The position numbers were made by a program, and so were the translations under genes. Positions 34,587 to 42,613 of a stretch of 64,000 bases of DNA are shown one piece after another. The number at the start of each line of letters is the position of its first letter. Position 1 is the first letter of the stretch. Below the pieces are notes generated by a model, which saw only the letters and a program-made list of their open reading frames with translations, was not told the DNA's origin and did no database searches. The stretch is from JBFWRK01 sp050248955 (lineage in GTDB: Bacteria; Actinomycetota; Acidimicrobiia; Acidimicrobiales; Ilumatobacteraceae), in assembly GCA_050248955.1 (NCBI GenBank), contig JBFWRK010000022.1, forward strand, positions 8,837 through 72,836. Direction: 5' to 3'.

Positions 34587-34699
34587 GTCCTTCCTGGATG
34601 GCACACGGCAGGTTGCCGCTGCACGCTGTACGAGGGTTGAACCCGGGTCGTCGCGCTCGCGCCCGGCGTCGAGGTGCGCCGTTGCACCCAGGCAGCCGG

Positions 34700-34753
34700 A
34701 ACGTAGAGCAGCCACGTTTCGCACCGGTCTTGCGGCTGTTTCCTGCGGGTTGC
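34700..34753 (-). promoter_or_regulatory. GlnR-type box and -10 element of glnB
   Basis: Read on the minus strand: GCAAC-N6-GAAAC-N6-AAGAC-N6-GAAAC (34753-34716), then ten bases, then TACGTT (34705-34700). Spacing and half-sites match the amt promoter base for base at the conserved positions. The box begins 37 bp after the antiporter stop, so glnB can be expressed apart from the antiporter. Confidence 0.77.
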
Positions 34754-34790
34754 GTCTTGGCGCGGTTGTTGCAGGACGGTGCGGCTCTGC

Positions 34791-36815
34791 TCAGAGCGCC
34801 TGCGGCGCTGAACCGGACTCCAGCTGCGACGCGCGGTCGACGACGAGCTGGTGCAGCTCGTCGAGTCGCTCGCGCTGCCATCCCTGCGGCTCGTCGAGCA
34901 CGATGCTCAACACGTAGAGGACCCGTGCCCGCTCCATCGATCCGATCTGGGAGCACAGCGCCTGCAGCTGTTCGTCGCCGAACGCGTCCGGATCGTCGAC
35001 GGCGCCGCTCAGCAGCTCGGCATCGCGGACGAGCGCGGCCACCTCTTGCTGCGCCGCGTCGGGCAGCGCAAGCCTCGTCACGATGGAGCGCGCCACCGGC
35101 TCGGCGCCGTCGGGGTCGCCGCCGACGTCCAGCGCGAGCGCAGCGAGCACGAGGCGGTCCGGGTGCTCGAGTCGAGCGATCTCCGCGGCGATGTGATCGT
35201 CACGACCGATGCCATCGGCGTGCTCGCCGGCGAGCTCGTGGAGCCGGTCGACGAGCCGCCACCGCAACGCGTGCAGCGGGTCGACCTCGCCCGGGTCGTC
35301 GTGGCGCGCCGCGAGCGCTGCTGCGAGCTCGGGCATCGTCCGTTCGAGGACGCCGGTGCGATCGAGGAGCCGCCAGGAGCGGGCGTTGCCGTGACGCAGC
35401 AGTGCGAGGAACTCGGCCGTCGCCTCGTCGTCCCAGGCAAGGGGCGCGGTCTTCGTCGCCGTGAACCAGTCGAGCAACGTGTCACCCGGTCGCGCGCCGA
35501 CAGCGAGTCGCGCCGCCCGGAGCGCGACGGCGAGCGCATCGCTCGGTGGCGGCATACCGAGCAGTTCGATCCGGTGATCGTGCTCGACCACCCAGCCGTC
35601 GGGTGGCCGGGGCAACGTGGCGTCGATCGGAGCGACCGATCGGGCGGCGAGCTGGTTCGATCGCATCCGCAGCAGCGGCGGCGTGATCACCGTGGTGACG
35701 AGCACGACGAGCACGAGTGCGGCGTAGAGGTCATCGTCGAGCACGCCGTTGCGCAGGCCGATCGTGGCGAAGATCAGGCCGACCTCCCCGCGGGGGATCA
35801 TGCCGAAGCCGATCGTCCAGCGGTCCGCCAGCGTGCCGGCGGCACCGACCGCAGCGACGAGCTTGCCGATCACCGCGACCACGGTCAGGACGCCGGCGAT
35901 CCCGAGGACGCTCGGCTTCAGCACGGCGCCGATGTCGGTGTCGATGCCGATCTGGAGGAAGAAGATCGGGATGAAGAGGTGCCCGACCGGGGTCAGCTCG
36001 CGCTCCACGCGATGTGCCTGCTTGGTGCGACCGATCGCGAGCCCGGCCATGAACGCACCGATGATCGGGGCGAGCTTTGCGACGTCGGCGAGCGTCGCGA
36101 ACGCGAGCGTGAACGCGAATGCGATCGCGGTGAGCGTCCCGGTCGAGCGGCTGAGGCGGTGCACGCCGCCGAAGATGGCGGGTGCGGCCCACAGTCCGAC
36201 GATGCCGGTGAGCAGGAGGAAGCCGATCGCGAGGCCGATCGTCGAGAGGATCGTGCCGGCGGAGACCGAGCCGTCGACGACGACCCTCGCAACGACCGTC
36301 AGGATGACGAGCCCGAGCACGTCGTCGGCCACGGCGGCGCCGAGCACGATGCGTGATTCCGTCGATGCGAGCGCCTTCAGGTCGCCGAACACGCGCGCGG
36401 TGATCCCCACGCTCGTCGCGGTCAACGCCGCGCCGAGGAAGATCGCGCTCTTCGCGTCCTGACCGAGTGCGAGGCCGGCCACCGCGCCCGTAGCGAACGG
36501 CGCGGCGACGCCGGTGACCGCGACGAGCATCGACGCCCGGCCGACCTTGCCGAGCTCGGCGAGGTCCATCTCCATGCCGACCTGGAGCAGCAGGAGGATG
36601 ACGCCGAGCTCGCCGAGCATGAAGAGGACGTCGCTCTGTTCGACCACGCCGAGCAACGACGGGCCGATGGCGATGCCGGCGAGGATCTCGCCGAGGACGG
36701 CGGGGACGCCGATGCGTTCGGCGACCTCGGCCGCGAGCTTTGCGGCGAGCAGCACGACGAGGATGTCGCGGAGCAGCCGCCCGATCTCGAGGCCATCCGC
36801 CGCAGCGAGGAGCAT
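34791..36815 (-). CDS. CPA2 cation/proton antiporter with a degenerate GlnD-like C-terminal domain
   Basis: A 674-residue protein. Residues 1 to about 400 form a KefB/CPA2-type antiporter (GVPAVLGEILAGIAIGPSLL, ALTATSVGITARVF, AAVADDVLGL with the paired Asp of the ion site). No TrkA-N domain follows. Instead residues 469-674 align by eye with the segment of GlnD through its HD domain: FLALLRHGN...TGVLERTMPE, DPLHA, LAALALDVGG, VAALVRDAELL. The HD ligands are lost (Leu-Asp at 562-563 for His-Asp, and the other three His positions replaced), so it looks like a pseudoenzyme sensor. It lies 11 bp behind a winged-helix gene and upstream of PII. Confidence 0.85.
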   Translation of the reverse strand: MLLAAADGLEIGRLLRDILVVLLAAKLAAEVAERIGVPAVLGEILAGIAIGPSLLGVVEQSDVLFMLGELGVILLLLQVGMEMDLAELGKVGRASMLVAVTGVAAPFATGAVAGLALGQDAKSAIFLGAALTATSVGITARVFGDLKALASTESRIVLGAAVADDVLGLVILTVVARVVVDGSVSAGTILSTIGLAIGFLLLTGIVGLWAAPAIFGGVHRLSRSTGTLTAIAFAFTLAFATLADVAKLAPIIGAFMAGLAIGRTKQAHRVERELTPVGHLFIPIFFLQIGIDTDIGAVLKPSVLGIAGVLTVVAVIGKLVAAVGAAGTLADRWTIGFGMIPRGEVGLIFATIGLRNGVLDDDLYAALVLVVLVTTVITPPLLRMRSNQLAARSVAPIDATLPRPPDGWVVEHDHRIELLGMPPPSDALAVALRAARLAVGARPGDTLLDWFTATKTAPLAWDDEATAEFLALLRHGNARSWRLLDRTGVLERTMPELAAALAARHDDPGEVDPLHALRWRLVDRLHELAGEHADGIGRDDHIAAEIARLEHPDRLVLAALALDVGGDPDGAEPVARSIVTRLALPDAAQQEVAALVRDAELLSGAVDDPDAFGDEQLQALCSQIGSMERARVLYVLSIVLDEPQGWQRERLDELHQLVVDRASQLESGSAPQAL

Positions 36816-36826
36816 GGAACTGGCGG

Positions 36827-37141
36827 CTACCGGAGGAGCGCGAGGGCGGGCTCGACGTGCGAGCGTTCGAGCATCCAGCCGCGGCTGCGAACCGTGCGGA
36901 TGCTGCCGGGCCCGAGCGCCCGCCTGAGGACGACCAGGATGGCGTCGCAACGCCGTTCGCTCTGATCGGTGAGCCCCGCCCTGCGGGCGAGCTCGGTGCG
37001 ACTGATGACCCGGCCCGCGACCTCGACGAGCACGCGGAGTACGGCCGCCTCCGCTGCGCCCAGGCGGACGAGGGGGGTTCGCCCCGAGGACGGGGCCGGG
37101 TCATTGACGGCTTGGGAAGGGGGTGCCCCTCGCGTCGTCAT
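36827..37141 (-). CDS. Stand-alone OmpR-type winged-helix DNA-binding protein
   Basis: A 104-residue protein consisting of one Trans_reg_C (OmpR/PhoB) winged helix: LGAAEAAVLRVLVEVAGRVISRTELARRAGL, a recognition helix near RRCDAILVVLRRALG and the wing IRTVRSRGWML. It has no receiver domain. The gene lies 11 bp upstream of the antiporter and is almost certainly cotranscribed. GlnR belongs to the same DNA-binding class, so a role in this nitrogen cluster is possible but unproven. Confidence 0.78.
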   Translation of the reverse strand: MTTRGAPPSQAVNDPAPSSGRTPLVRLGAAEAAVLRVLVEVAGRVISRTELARRAGLTDQSERRCDAILVVLRRALGPGSIRTVRSRGWMLERSHVEPALALLR

Positions 37142-37266
37142 GACCGTGACGGTAGGAAGTCGCCGTTTCGTGGTCGTTCGGCGCGTGTGAACGGCGTGTG
37201 ACGGATCGACGCGGGGCCCGGGTCGGCCGCCACCGAGGGGGGATCTCCCGCCGGTCTCGACAAGGA

Positions 37267-37284
37267 CTTGACCGACGGGTCAAG
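37267..37284. promoter_or_regulatory. Palindromic operator before the acyl-CoA dehydrogenase
   Basis: CTTGACC, spacer GACG, GGTCAAG: perfect 7-bp arms ending eight bases before the ATG at 37293. A TetR/FadR-type repressor bound here would block transcription. No regulator gene is adjacent except the divergent winged-helix protein. Confidence 0.6.
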
Positions 37285-37292
37285 ATTCTCCC

Positions 37293-38528
37293 ATGGATCT
37301 CACCTATCCCCCCGATGCCGAGGCGTTCCGAGCCGAGATCAGTTCTTGGTTGGAGGAGAATCTCCCCGCAGGCTGGAGCGATCCGGGCTTCGAGATGAGC
37401 CCCGAGGAGCGCAAGCGCTTCAACGACGAATGGCCGTCGAAGCTGTTCTCGGGCGGCTGGATCTGCGCGACGTGGCCGGTCGAGTACGGCGGCAAGGGGC
37501 TCACCACGATGCAGGGTGTCGTCTTGGCCGAGGAGTTCGCCCGGGTGAAGGCGCCGCTGCGGGCCGACTTCTTCGGCGACACGCTCGTCGGCCCGACGAT
37601 CCTGCAATGGGGGACCGAGGAGCAGAAGCAGGAGTTCCTGCCGAAGATCCTGAAGGGTGAGACGCGCTGGTGCCAGGGCTTCAGCGAGCCGAACTCCGGC
37701 TCCGACCTCGCCTCCCTGAAGACGAGCGCCGAGCTCGACGGCGACGAGTGGGTCATCAACGGGCAGAAGGTGTGGACCACACAGGGCCACTACGCGGACT
37801 ACTGCTTCCTCCTGACCCGCACCGACCCGGAGGCGCCGAAGCACAAGGGGATCTCGTACCTGCTCGTGCCGATGAAGCAGCCGGGCGTCGAGGTGCGCGG
37901 CATCACGCAGCCGGACGGCACGGCGGAGTTCTGCGAGGTGTTCTTCACGGACGCGCGCTGCCCGAAGGACAACGTCGTCGGTGGCGTGAACAACGGCTGG
38001 AAGGTCGCGAACTCGACGCTCGCGTTCGAGCGCGGCATGTCCGCCACGACCGGGTACCGGCGCTTCGAGGAGGAGTACCGGCTGATGCTCGAAGCCGCGC
38101 AGCGGAACGGCAGCGTCTCCGACCCGCTCGTTCGCCAGCGGTTGATGGAGTACTACACGAAGATCCAGATCCTCCGCGTCAACGGCCTCCGCAGCCTGTC
38201 GGCGACCTTGAACAAGACGAAGGATCCCGGTGTCGCCGCGCTCGGTGCGTCGAACAAGATGTTCTGGTCGGAGATGCACCAGGACGCGATGGAGCTCGCG
38301 CTCGACATCTACGGCGCCGACTCGATGATCGTGTCGTCGGGCCCGGAGGCGGGTTCGTGGCCGGGCGCTGCCCGCGACAAGCGGCGGCCGACGTACCCCG
38401 TCAGCCCGATGATGTCGGCGTTCTTCTTCAGCCGCTCCGAGACGATCTGGGGTGGCACGAGCCAGATCCAGCGCAACATCGTCGGCGAGCGCGTGCTCGG
38501 GCTGCCGAAGGAGCCGGCACCGGCCTGA
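37293..38528 (+). CDS. Acyl-CoA dehydrogenase
   Basis: A 411-residue FAD-dependent acyl-CoA dehydrogenase of the larger actinobacterial FadE class, carrying out the first step of beta-oxidation and handing electrons to ETF. Motifs are WCQGFSEPNSGSDLASLKT, DGDEWVINGQKVWTT and the C-terminal ETIWGGTSQIQRNIVGERVLGLP. It converges on an enoyl-CoA hydratase. A palindromic operator directly before the start suggests substrate induction. Confidence 0.92.
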   Translation: MDLTYPPDAEAFRAEISSWLEENLPAGWSDPGFEMSPEERKRFNDEWPSKLFSGGWICATWPVEYGGKGLTTMQGVVLAEEFARVKAPLRADFFGDTLVGPTILQWGTEEQKQEFLPKILKGETRWCQGFSEPNSGSDLASLKTSAELDGDEWVINGQKVWTTQGHYADYCFLLTRTDPEAPKHKGISYLLVPMKQPGVEVRGITQPDGTAEFCEVFFTDARCPKDNVVGGVNNGWKVANSTLAFERGMSATTGYRRFEEEYRLMLEAAQRNGSVSDPLVRQRLMEYYTKIQILRVNGLRSLSATLNKTKDPGVAALGASNKMFWSEMHQDAMELALDIYGADSMIVSSGPEAGSWPGAARDKRRPTYPVSPMMSAFFFSRSETIWGGTSQIQRNIVGERVLGLPKEPAPA

Positions 38529-38553
38529 CGCGCACGCGTCGACCTCGGTTCGC

Positions 38554-39336
38554 TCACGTGCGTCGGCGGCGGGCGAGGTAGGCGCGGCTCGCGGCGCGCG
38601 ACTCCTCGTCGGCCATCGCTGCGCTCAGGATGTCGGCGTCGCTCGTGTTGCGACGCGTCGATCCGATCTCCTCCATCACGGCGTTCACCTGCTGCTTCGT
38701 GACGCGCAACGCGAACGCGGGCTTCCCCGCGAGCTCTGCTGCGAGCTCGCCCACCACCGCGTCCAGCTCGTCTGCCGGCACGACGCGGTTCAGGAAGCGC
38801 AGCGCGAGTGCTTCGTTCGCGCCGAACGGCCGGCACGTGAGGACGAGCTCCTTCGTGATCGCCGGCCCGAGCTCGCGAACGAGCCGGGGGATGCCACCCC
38901 AGGCCAGCGGGATGCCGAGGTCCACCTCGGGGATCGAGAACGTCGCATCAGCCGACGCGATGCGCAGATCGCAGGCGGCGGCGAGCACGAGCCCACCGCC
39001 GACGCAGTGGCCGTGCACCGACGCGATGGTGAGCGCCCGCACATCGGTCAAGGCCTCGGTCGCGATCCGGCCCAGGTCGGCCGTGTCGCGCGGCGTCGCA
39101 CCAGGCTCGGGTGCGCTGAAGTCGGCGAGGTCGAAGCCGGCCGAGAACGCGCGACCGGCGCCGCGAACGACGGCTATCCTGAGGTCCTGCTGCTCGTCGA
39201 GCCAACGGCAGACCGTCACGAGCTCGCGCAGCAGGGTGCGCGAGAGCGCGTTCAGCTGCTCCGGGCGGTTGAACGTGATCGTCGCGGTCGCACCCGCGAG
39301 GTCGACGGAGATGCAGCTGAGCTCGGGCAAGGCCAT
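38554..39336 (-). CDS. Enoyl-CoA hydratase/isomerase family protein
   Basis: A 260-residue crotonase. The oxyanion segments are GAGRAFSAGFDLADF and HGHCVGGGLVLAAACDLRIAS. Glu residues occur at the usual region of PEVDLGIPLAWGGIPRL, so hydratase activity is possible. It converges with the acyl-CoA dehydrogenase and likely acts in the same beta-oxidation route. The ATG is six bases from TACCCT, a leaderless promoter. Confidence 0.9.
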   Translation of the reverse strand: MALPELSCISVDLAGATATITFNRPEQLNALSRTLLRELVTVCRWLDEQQDLRIAVVRGAGRAFSAGFDLADFSAPEPGATPRDTADLGRIATEALTDVRALTIASVHGHCVGGGLVLAAACDLRIASADATFSIPEVDLGIPLAWGGIPRLVRELGPAITKELVLTCRPFGANEALALRFLNRVVPADELDAVVGELAAELAGKPAFALRVTKQQVNAVMEEIGSTRRNTSDADILSAAMADEESRAASRAYLARRRRT

Positions 39337-39342
39337 GGCCGC

Positions 39343-39348
39343 AGGGTA
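39343..39348 (-). promoter_or_regulatory. Leaderless -10 element of the enoyl-CoA hydratase
   Basis: TACCCT on the minus strand, six bases before the ATG at 39336; no Shine-Dalgarno is visible. Confidence 0.5.
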
Positions 39349-39440
39349 GGCGGGTGTGCGTCGTCGGTCGGGCGCCTCGGCCCGGGGGTGATGTCCGATA
39401 TCCGCTCATCATCGACTGTTCGCCGCGGCATGATTGCGTC

Positions 39441-40940
39441 ATGGTCGAGGACGAGGAGCGCTGCTACCGGGCGGTCCAGAGCCGCGACGCACGTTTCGAC
39501 GGCTGGTTCTTCACCGCGGTCGTGACGACGCGGATCTACTGCCGGCCGAGCTGTCCCGCGATCACGCCCCGGCGGCAGAACGTCCGGTTCTACCCGACGG
39601 CTGCCGCGGCGCAGCAGAACGGCTTCCGTGCCTGCAAGCGCTGCCGGCCCGACGCCTCGCCGGGCTCGCCGCAGTGGAACCAGCGAGCGGATCTCGTCGG
39701 TCGCGCGATGCGGCTCATCGCCGACGGCGTCGTCGACCGGGAAGGGGTGCCTGGGTTGGCGAGCCGGCTCAGCTACAGCTCACGGCACCTGAACCGCCAG
39801 CTCACCGCGGAACTCGGGGCCGGGCCGCTCGCGCTCGCACGAGCCCAGCGCGCCCACACCGCGCGGTTGCTCATCGAGACCACCGAGCTCACGTTCACGC
39901 AGGTCGCGTTCGCGTCCGGGTTCGCGAGCGTGCGCCAGTTCAACGAGACGGTGCGCGAGGTCTTCTGCAGCTCGCCGCGCGAACTGCGGACGTCGAAGGC
40001 GCGGCCGACCGCAAGCGCTGGCGGTGTGCCCGGTGTGCCCGGTGCGCCCGGTGCGATCACACTGCGACTGCCGTACCGCGAGCCGTTCGACCCGACCGCG
40101 ATGATCGAGTTCCTCGGTGTGCGGGCGGTGCCCGGCGTCGAGGCGTGGGATGGCGCGACGTACCGGCGTGTGCTCGATCTCCCGCGCGGCACGGCAACGG
40201 TTGCGCTCACGCCCGCGGCGGGCCACGTACGCTGCGAGCTCCAGATCACGGACTGGCGGGACGTCGGCGTCGCTGTGCAGCGCTGCCGACGCCTGCTCGA
40301 CCTCGACGCCGACCCCGTCGCGGTCGCAGAGCAGCTCGGCTCCGACCCACTGATCGGTTCGCTCGTGAGATCGTCGCCCGGCCGTCGTTCACCCGGTCAC
40401 GTCGACGGGAACGAGCTCGCCGTGCGGGCCGTGCTCGGTCAGCAGGTCTCCGTCGCCGGCGCGCGCACGCTCGCCGGCCGGCTCGCGGTCGCGTACGGCG
40501 AGCCGCTCGCGGCCCCGTCGAACGGACTGACGCACGCGTTCCCGCGCGCCGAGGTGCTGGCGGCGATGGACTCCGCCGAGCTCGCGATGCCGGCGGCGCG
40601 CAAGCGAGCGCTGCTCGGGTTGTGCGCCGCGCTCGCCGACGGTTCGGTCGTGATCGATCCCGGTGTCGAACGGCAGGACCTCGTCGACAGGCTCGTCCGC
40701 CTTCCCGGCGTCGGACCGTGGACCGCCGGCTACATCGCGATGCGAGCGCTCGGCGATCCTGACGTCTTCCTCCCGACCGACCTCGGCGTCCGCCGCGCCG
40801 TCGAGCGGCTCGGCGCGGACGGCGCACCGCGGGCGCTCGCCGCACTCGCCGAGCGCTGGCGGCCATGGCGTTCATACGCGTTGCACCACCTCTGGGCCAG
40901 CCTCTCCGGCCCCCCGCTCGTGAAGGAGCTCTCGACATGA
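39441..40940 (+). CDS. Ada-AlkA fusion: alkylation sensor and 3-methyladenine DNA glycosylase II
   Basis: A 499-residue fusion. Residues 1-75 are the Ada zinc domain with Cys34, Cys38, Cys65 and Cys68; by position Cys34 accepts methyl from phosphotriesters. An AraC-type HTH follows (about 85-180, FTQVAFASGFASVRQFNETVREVF). The rest is an AlkA glycosylase with the helix-hairpin-helix LPGVGPWTAGYIAMRAL and catalytic Asp in FLPTDLGVRRA. It senses methylation, regulates and repairs in one chain. ATGA overlap couples it to Ogt. Confidence 0.93.
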   Translation: MVEDEERCYRAVQSRDARFDGWFFTAVVTTRIYCRPSCPAITPRRQNVRFYPTAAAAQQNGFRACKRCRPDASPGSPQWNQRADLVGRAMRLIADGVVDREGVPGLASRLSYSSRHLNRQLTAELGAGPLALARAQRAHTARLLIETTELTFTQVAFASGFASVRQFNETVREVFCSSPRELRTSKARPTASAGGVPGVPGAPGAITLRLPYREPFDPTAMIEFLGVRAVPGVEAWDGATYRRVLDLPRGTATVALTPAAGHVRCELQITDWRDVGVAVQRCRRLLDLDADPVAVAEQLGSDPLIGSLVRSSPGRRSPGHVDGNELAVRAVLGQQVSVAGARTLAGRLAVAYGEPLAAPSNGLTHAFPRAEVLAAMDSAELAMPAARKRALLGLCAALADGSVVIDPGVERQDLVDRLVRLPGVGPWTAGYIAMRALGDPDVFLPTDLGVRRAVERLGADGAPRALAALAERWRPWRSYALHHLWASLSGPPLVKELST

Positions 40941-41440
40941 CGTTCGTGCGGACCACCATCGAGACGCCCGTCGGCGACCTCACGCTGGTCGCCTCCGACG
41001 CAGGCCTCCGCGCCGTGCTCTGGCAGCTGGACGGCGAGGCGGGCGTCCCCGAGACCGGCGATGCCGTCGACGACCCCGGGCATCCCGTGCTCCGGGCGAC
41101 GGCCGCGCAGCTCGGCGAGTACTTCGCGGGCACCCGGACGGACTTCGATCTCCCGCTCGACCCGCACGGCACGCCGTTCCAGCAGAAGGCGTGGGAAGCG
41201 CTGCGGGCGATCCCGTACGGCGAGACGATCAGCTACGGCGAGCAGGCGAGGCGGCTCGGAGCGCCCACCGCGATGCGAGCCGTCGGCGCGGCCAACGGGC
41301 GCAACCCGATCCCGATCATCGTCCCGTGCCACCGCGTCATCGGGAGCAACGGCTCGCTCACCGGCTTTGCGGCGGGCATCGAGACGAAGGCGTGGTTGCT
41401 GCGCCACGAGAGCCGTGAGGCGACGCTGCCAGGCCTCTGA
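40937..41440 (+). CDS. ogt: Methylated-DNA--protein-cysteine S-methyltransferase
   Basis: A 167-residue suicide repair protein removing O6-alkyl groups from guanine. The acceptor Cys lies in PIIVPCHRVIGSNGSLTGFAAG, preceded by the recognition helix GEQARRLGAPTAMRAVGAANGRNP. It overlaps the Ada-AlkA stop by 4 bp, so together they form a complete adaptive response operon. Confidence 0.95.
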   Translation: MTFVRTTIETPVGDLTLVASDAGLRAVLWQLDGEAGVPETGDAVDDPGHPVLRATAAQLGEYFAGTRTDFDLPLDPHGTPFQQKAWEALRAIPYGETISYGEQARRLGAPTAMRAVGAANGRNPIPIIVPCHRVIGSNGSLTGFAAGIETKAWLLRHESREATLPGL

Positions 41441-41513
41441 CATCGCGCGCGGCGACACCCGGTCGATTCGGGCCGCCGGGTCGCCGCCGGCCGGCCGTGG
41501 CAAGATCTGTCGC

Positions 41514-41912
41514 ATGCCGATGGGTACCGTCGTGCTGCTCGTGATGACGGCCGTGATCGTGGCCGTGGTCGTCGCCGTGGCGCTCGCTCGCAGACCGGAC
41601 CCGGCGGTGGAGGGAACGGCCGGGGCGGCCGCGCTCGACGCGCTCGGTGGGCGGGCGCGGGTGTCGGGCATGCCCGTCGTCTCGCTCGACCGACGCTCGG
41701 ACGAGCACCTGCTCGTCATGCTCGGCGACGGCACCGCCCTCGACGTGTTCCTCTTCTGGCCTCGCCCCACGGACCCGGCGCGCCTGCTGGACGTCCGCTG
41801 GTGGGACCCCGTCGGCTGGGCGCTGGAGTTCGAGCTCGTCTCGGGCGAGAGCCAGCCGTTCTACGCCTGGCGCTGCCGGATCAGCGAGCCGACGCCGACC
41901 AGCGCAGCCTGA
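41514..41912 (+). CDS. Small single-helix membrane protein
   Basis: A 132-residue protein with one N-terminal membrane helix (about residues 4-25) and a soluble domain of about 100 residues rich in Trp and Asp (LDVRWWDPVGWALEFELVSG). The domain probably faces the cytoplasm given the following RR. No family is recognised. It lies 73 bp after ogt; its stop leads directly into a heptamer repeat. Confidence 0.65.
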   Translation: MPMGTVVLLVMTAVIVAVVVAVALARRPDPAVEGTAGAAALDALGGRARVSGMPVVSLDRRSDEHLLVMLGDGTALDVFLFWPRPTDPARLLDVRWWDPVGWALEFELVSGESQPFYAWRCRISEPTPTSAA

Positions 41913-41981
41913 CCAGCCGTCAGCGGTCAGCGGTCAGCCGTCAGCCGTCAGCGGTCAGCCGTCAGCCGCCAGCCGTCAACG
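41912..41981. repeat. Tandem heptamer repeat GTCAGC(C/G)
   Basis: Ten consecutive 7-bp units, mostly GTCAGCC or GTCAGCG, with degenerate first (ACCAGCC) and last (GTCAACG) units. The array fills the space between two convergent genes and includes the last bases of the minus-strand gene. Repeat length is in frame-shifting register, so copy-number change would alter that protein's end. Confidence 0.8.
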
Positions 41982-42602
41982 GCCGCTACGACGGGCGCGG
42001 GCCGCCTGCTCGCGCCGCGCGGCCTGCTCGGCCTGCTTCTGACGCCGCTCTTCCTTGCGCCGCTCCTTGATCCGCTCCCGTTCGGCTGCTTCCTCGGCGC
42101 TCAGCGTCTTCACGAGCGCTGGGGTCGCGGCCGGCGCCGCGGCCGGGAGCGCGAGCGTCTCGTCGTGCTTCAGGATCCTGATGATCGCCGGCGACGCGGG
42201 CGCTTCACCGGCGACGGCAGCGGCGAGCATGACACGCACGATCGCGACGCCATGGCGTTCGACGAGACCGGGTGCGACCTCGAGCAGGTCCTCCTCGGAG
42301 GGCATGTCGGCGCGGTCGCCGAGCTGCTCGATGCAGTCCGTGAGGCACGGTTCGCTGACGACGCCGGCGAGCCGCTCGAGGTTCCCGTTCATGCGGCCCT
42401 TGATCCCGACGGATCGGATCGCCTCGACGAGCTCCGTGCCGGCCAGCTCCTCGCCCTCGGCCGCCCCGACGATGCGTTGCAGCGCGGCTCGGTGGTCCTC
42501 GGGCAGCGTCGTGGTGAGCGTCTCGAGCTCGTCGTCGGGGAGGTGGCCGAACGCCCTGTCGAGCAGGGCGATGCCGGCGAGGCGGGCTTTCGCAGCGTTC
42601 AC
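41976..42602 (-). CDS. Hypothetical protein with a charged coiled-coil tail
   Basis: A 208-residue protein. The first 150 residues are helical and acidic (LLDRAFGHLPDDELETLTTTLPEDHR; CLTDCIEQLGDRADMPSEEDLLE) with no recognised family. The last 45 are a Glu/Arg/Lys/Gln-rich helix (AEERERIKERRKEERRQKQA pattern) likely to form a coiled coil or bind nucleic acid. The GTG start at 42602 is the first in-frame start after the TetR gene region; it lies 11 bp behind the TetR stop. Confidence 0.62.
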   Translation of the reverse strand: MNAAKARLAGIALLDRAFGHLPDDELETLTTTLPEDHRAALQRIVGAAEGEELAGTELVEAIRSVGIKGRMNGNLERLAGVVSEPCLTDCIEQLGDRADMPSEEDLLEVAPGLVERHGVAIVRVMLAAAVAGEAPASPAIIRILKHDETLALPAAAPAATPALVKTLSAEEAAERERIKERRKEERRQKQAEQAARREQAARARRSGR

Positions 42603-42613
42603 GGGGCCATACC

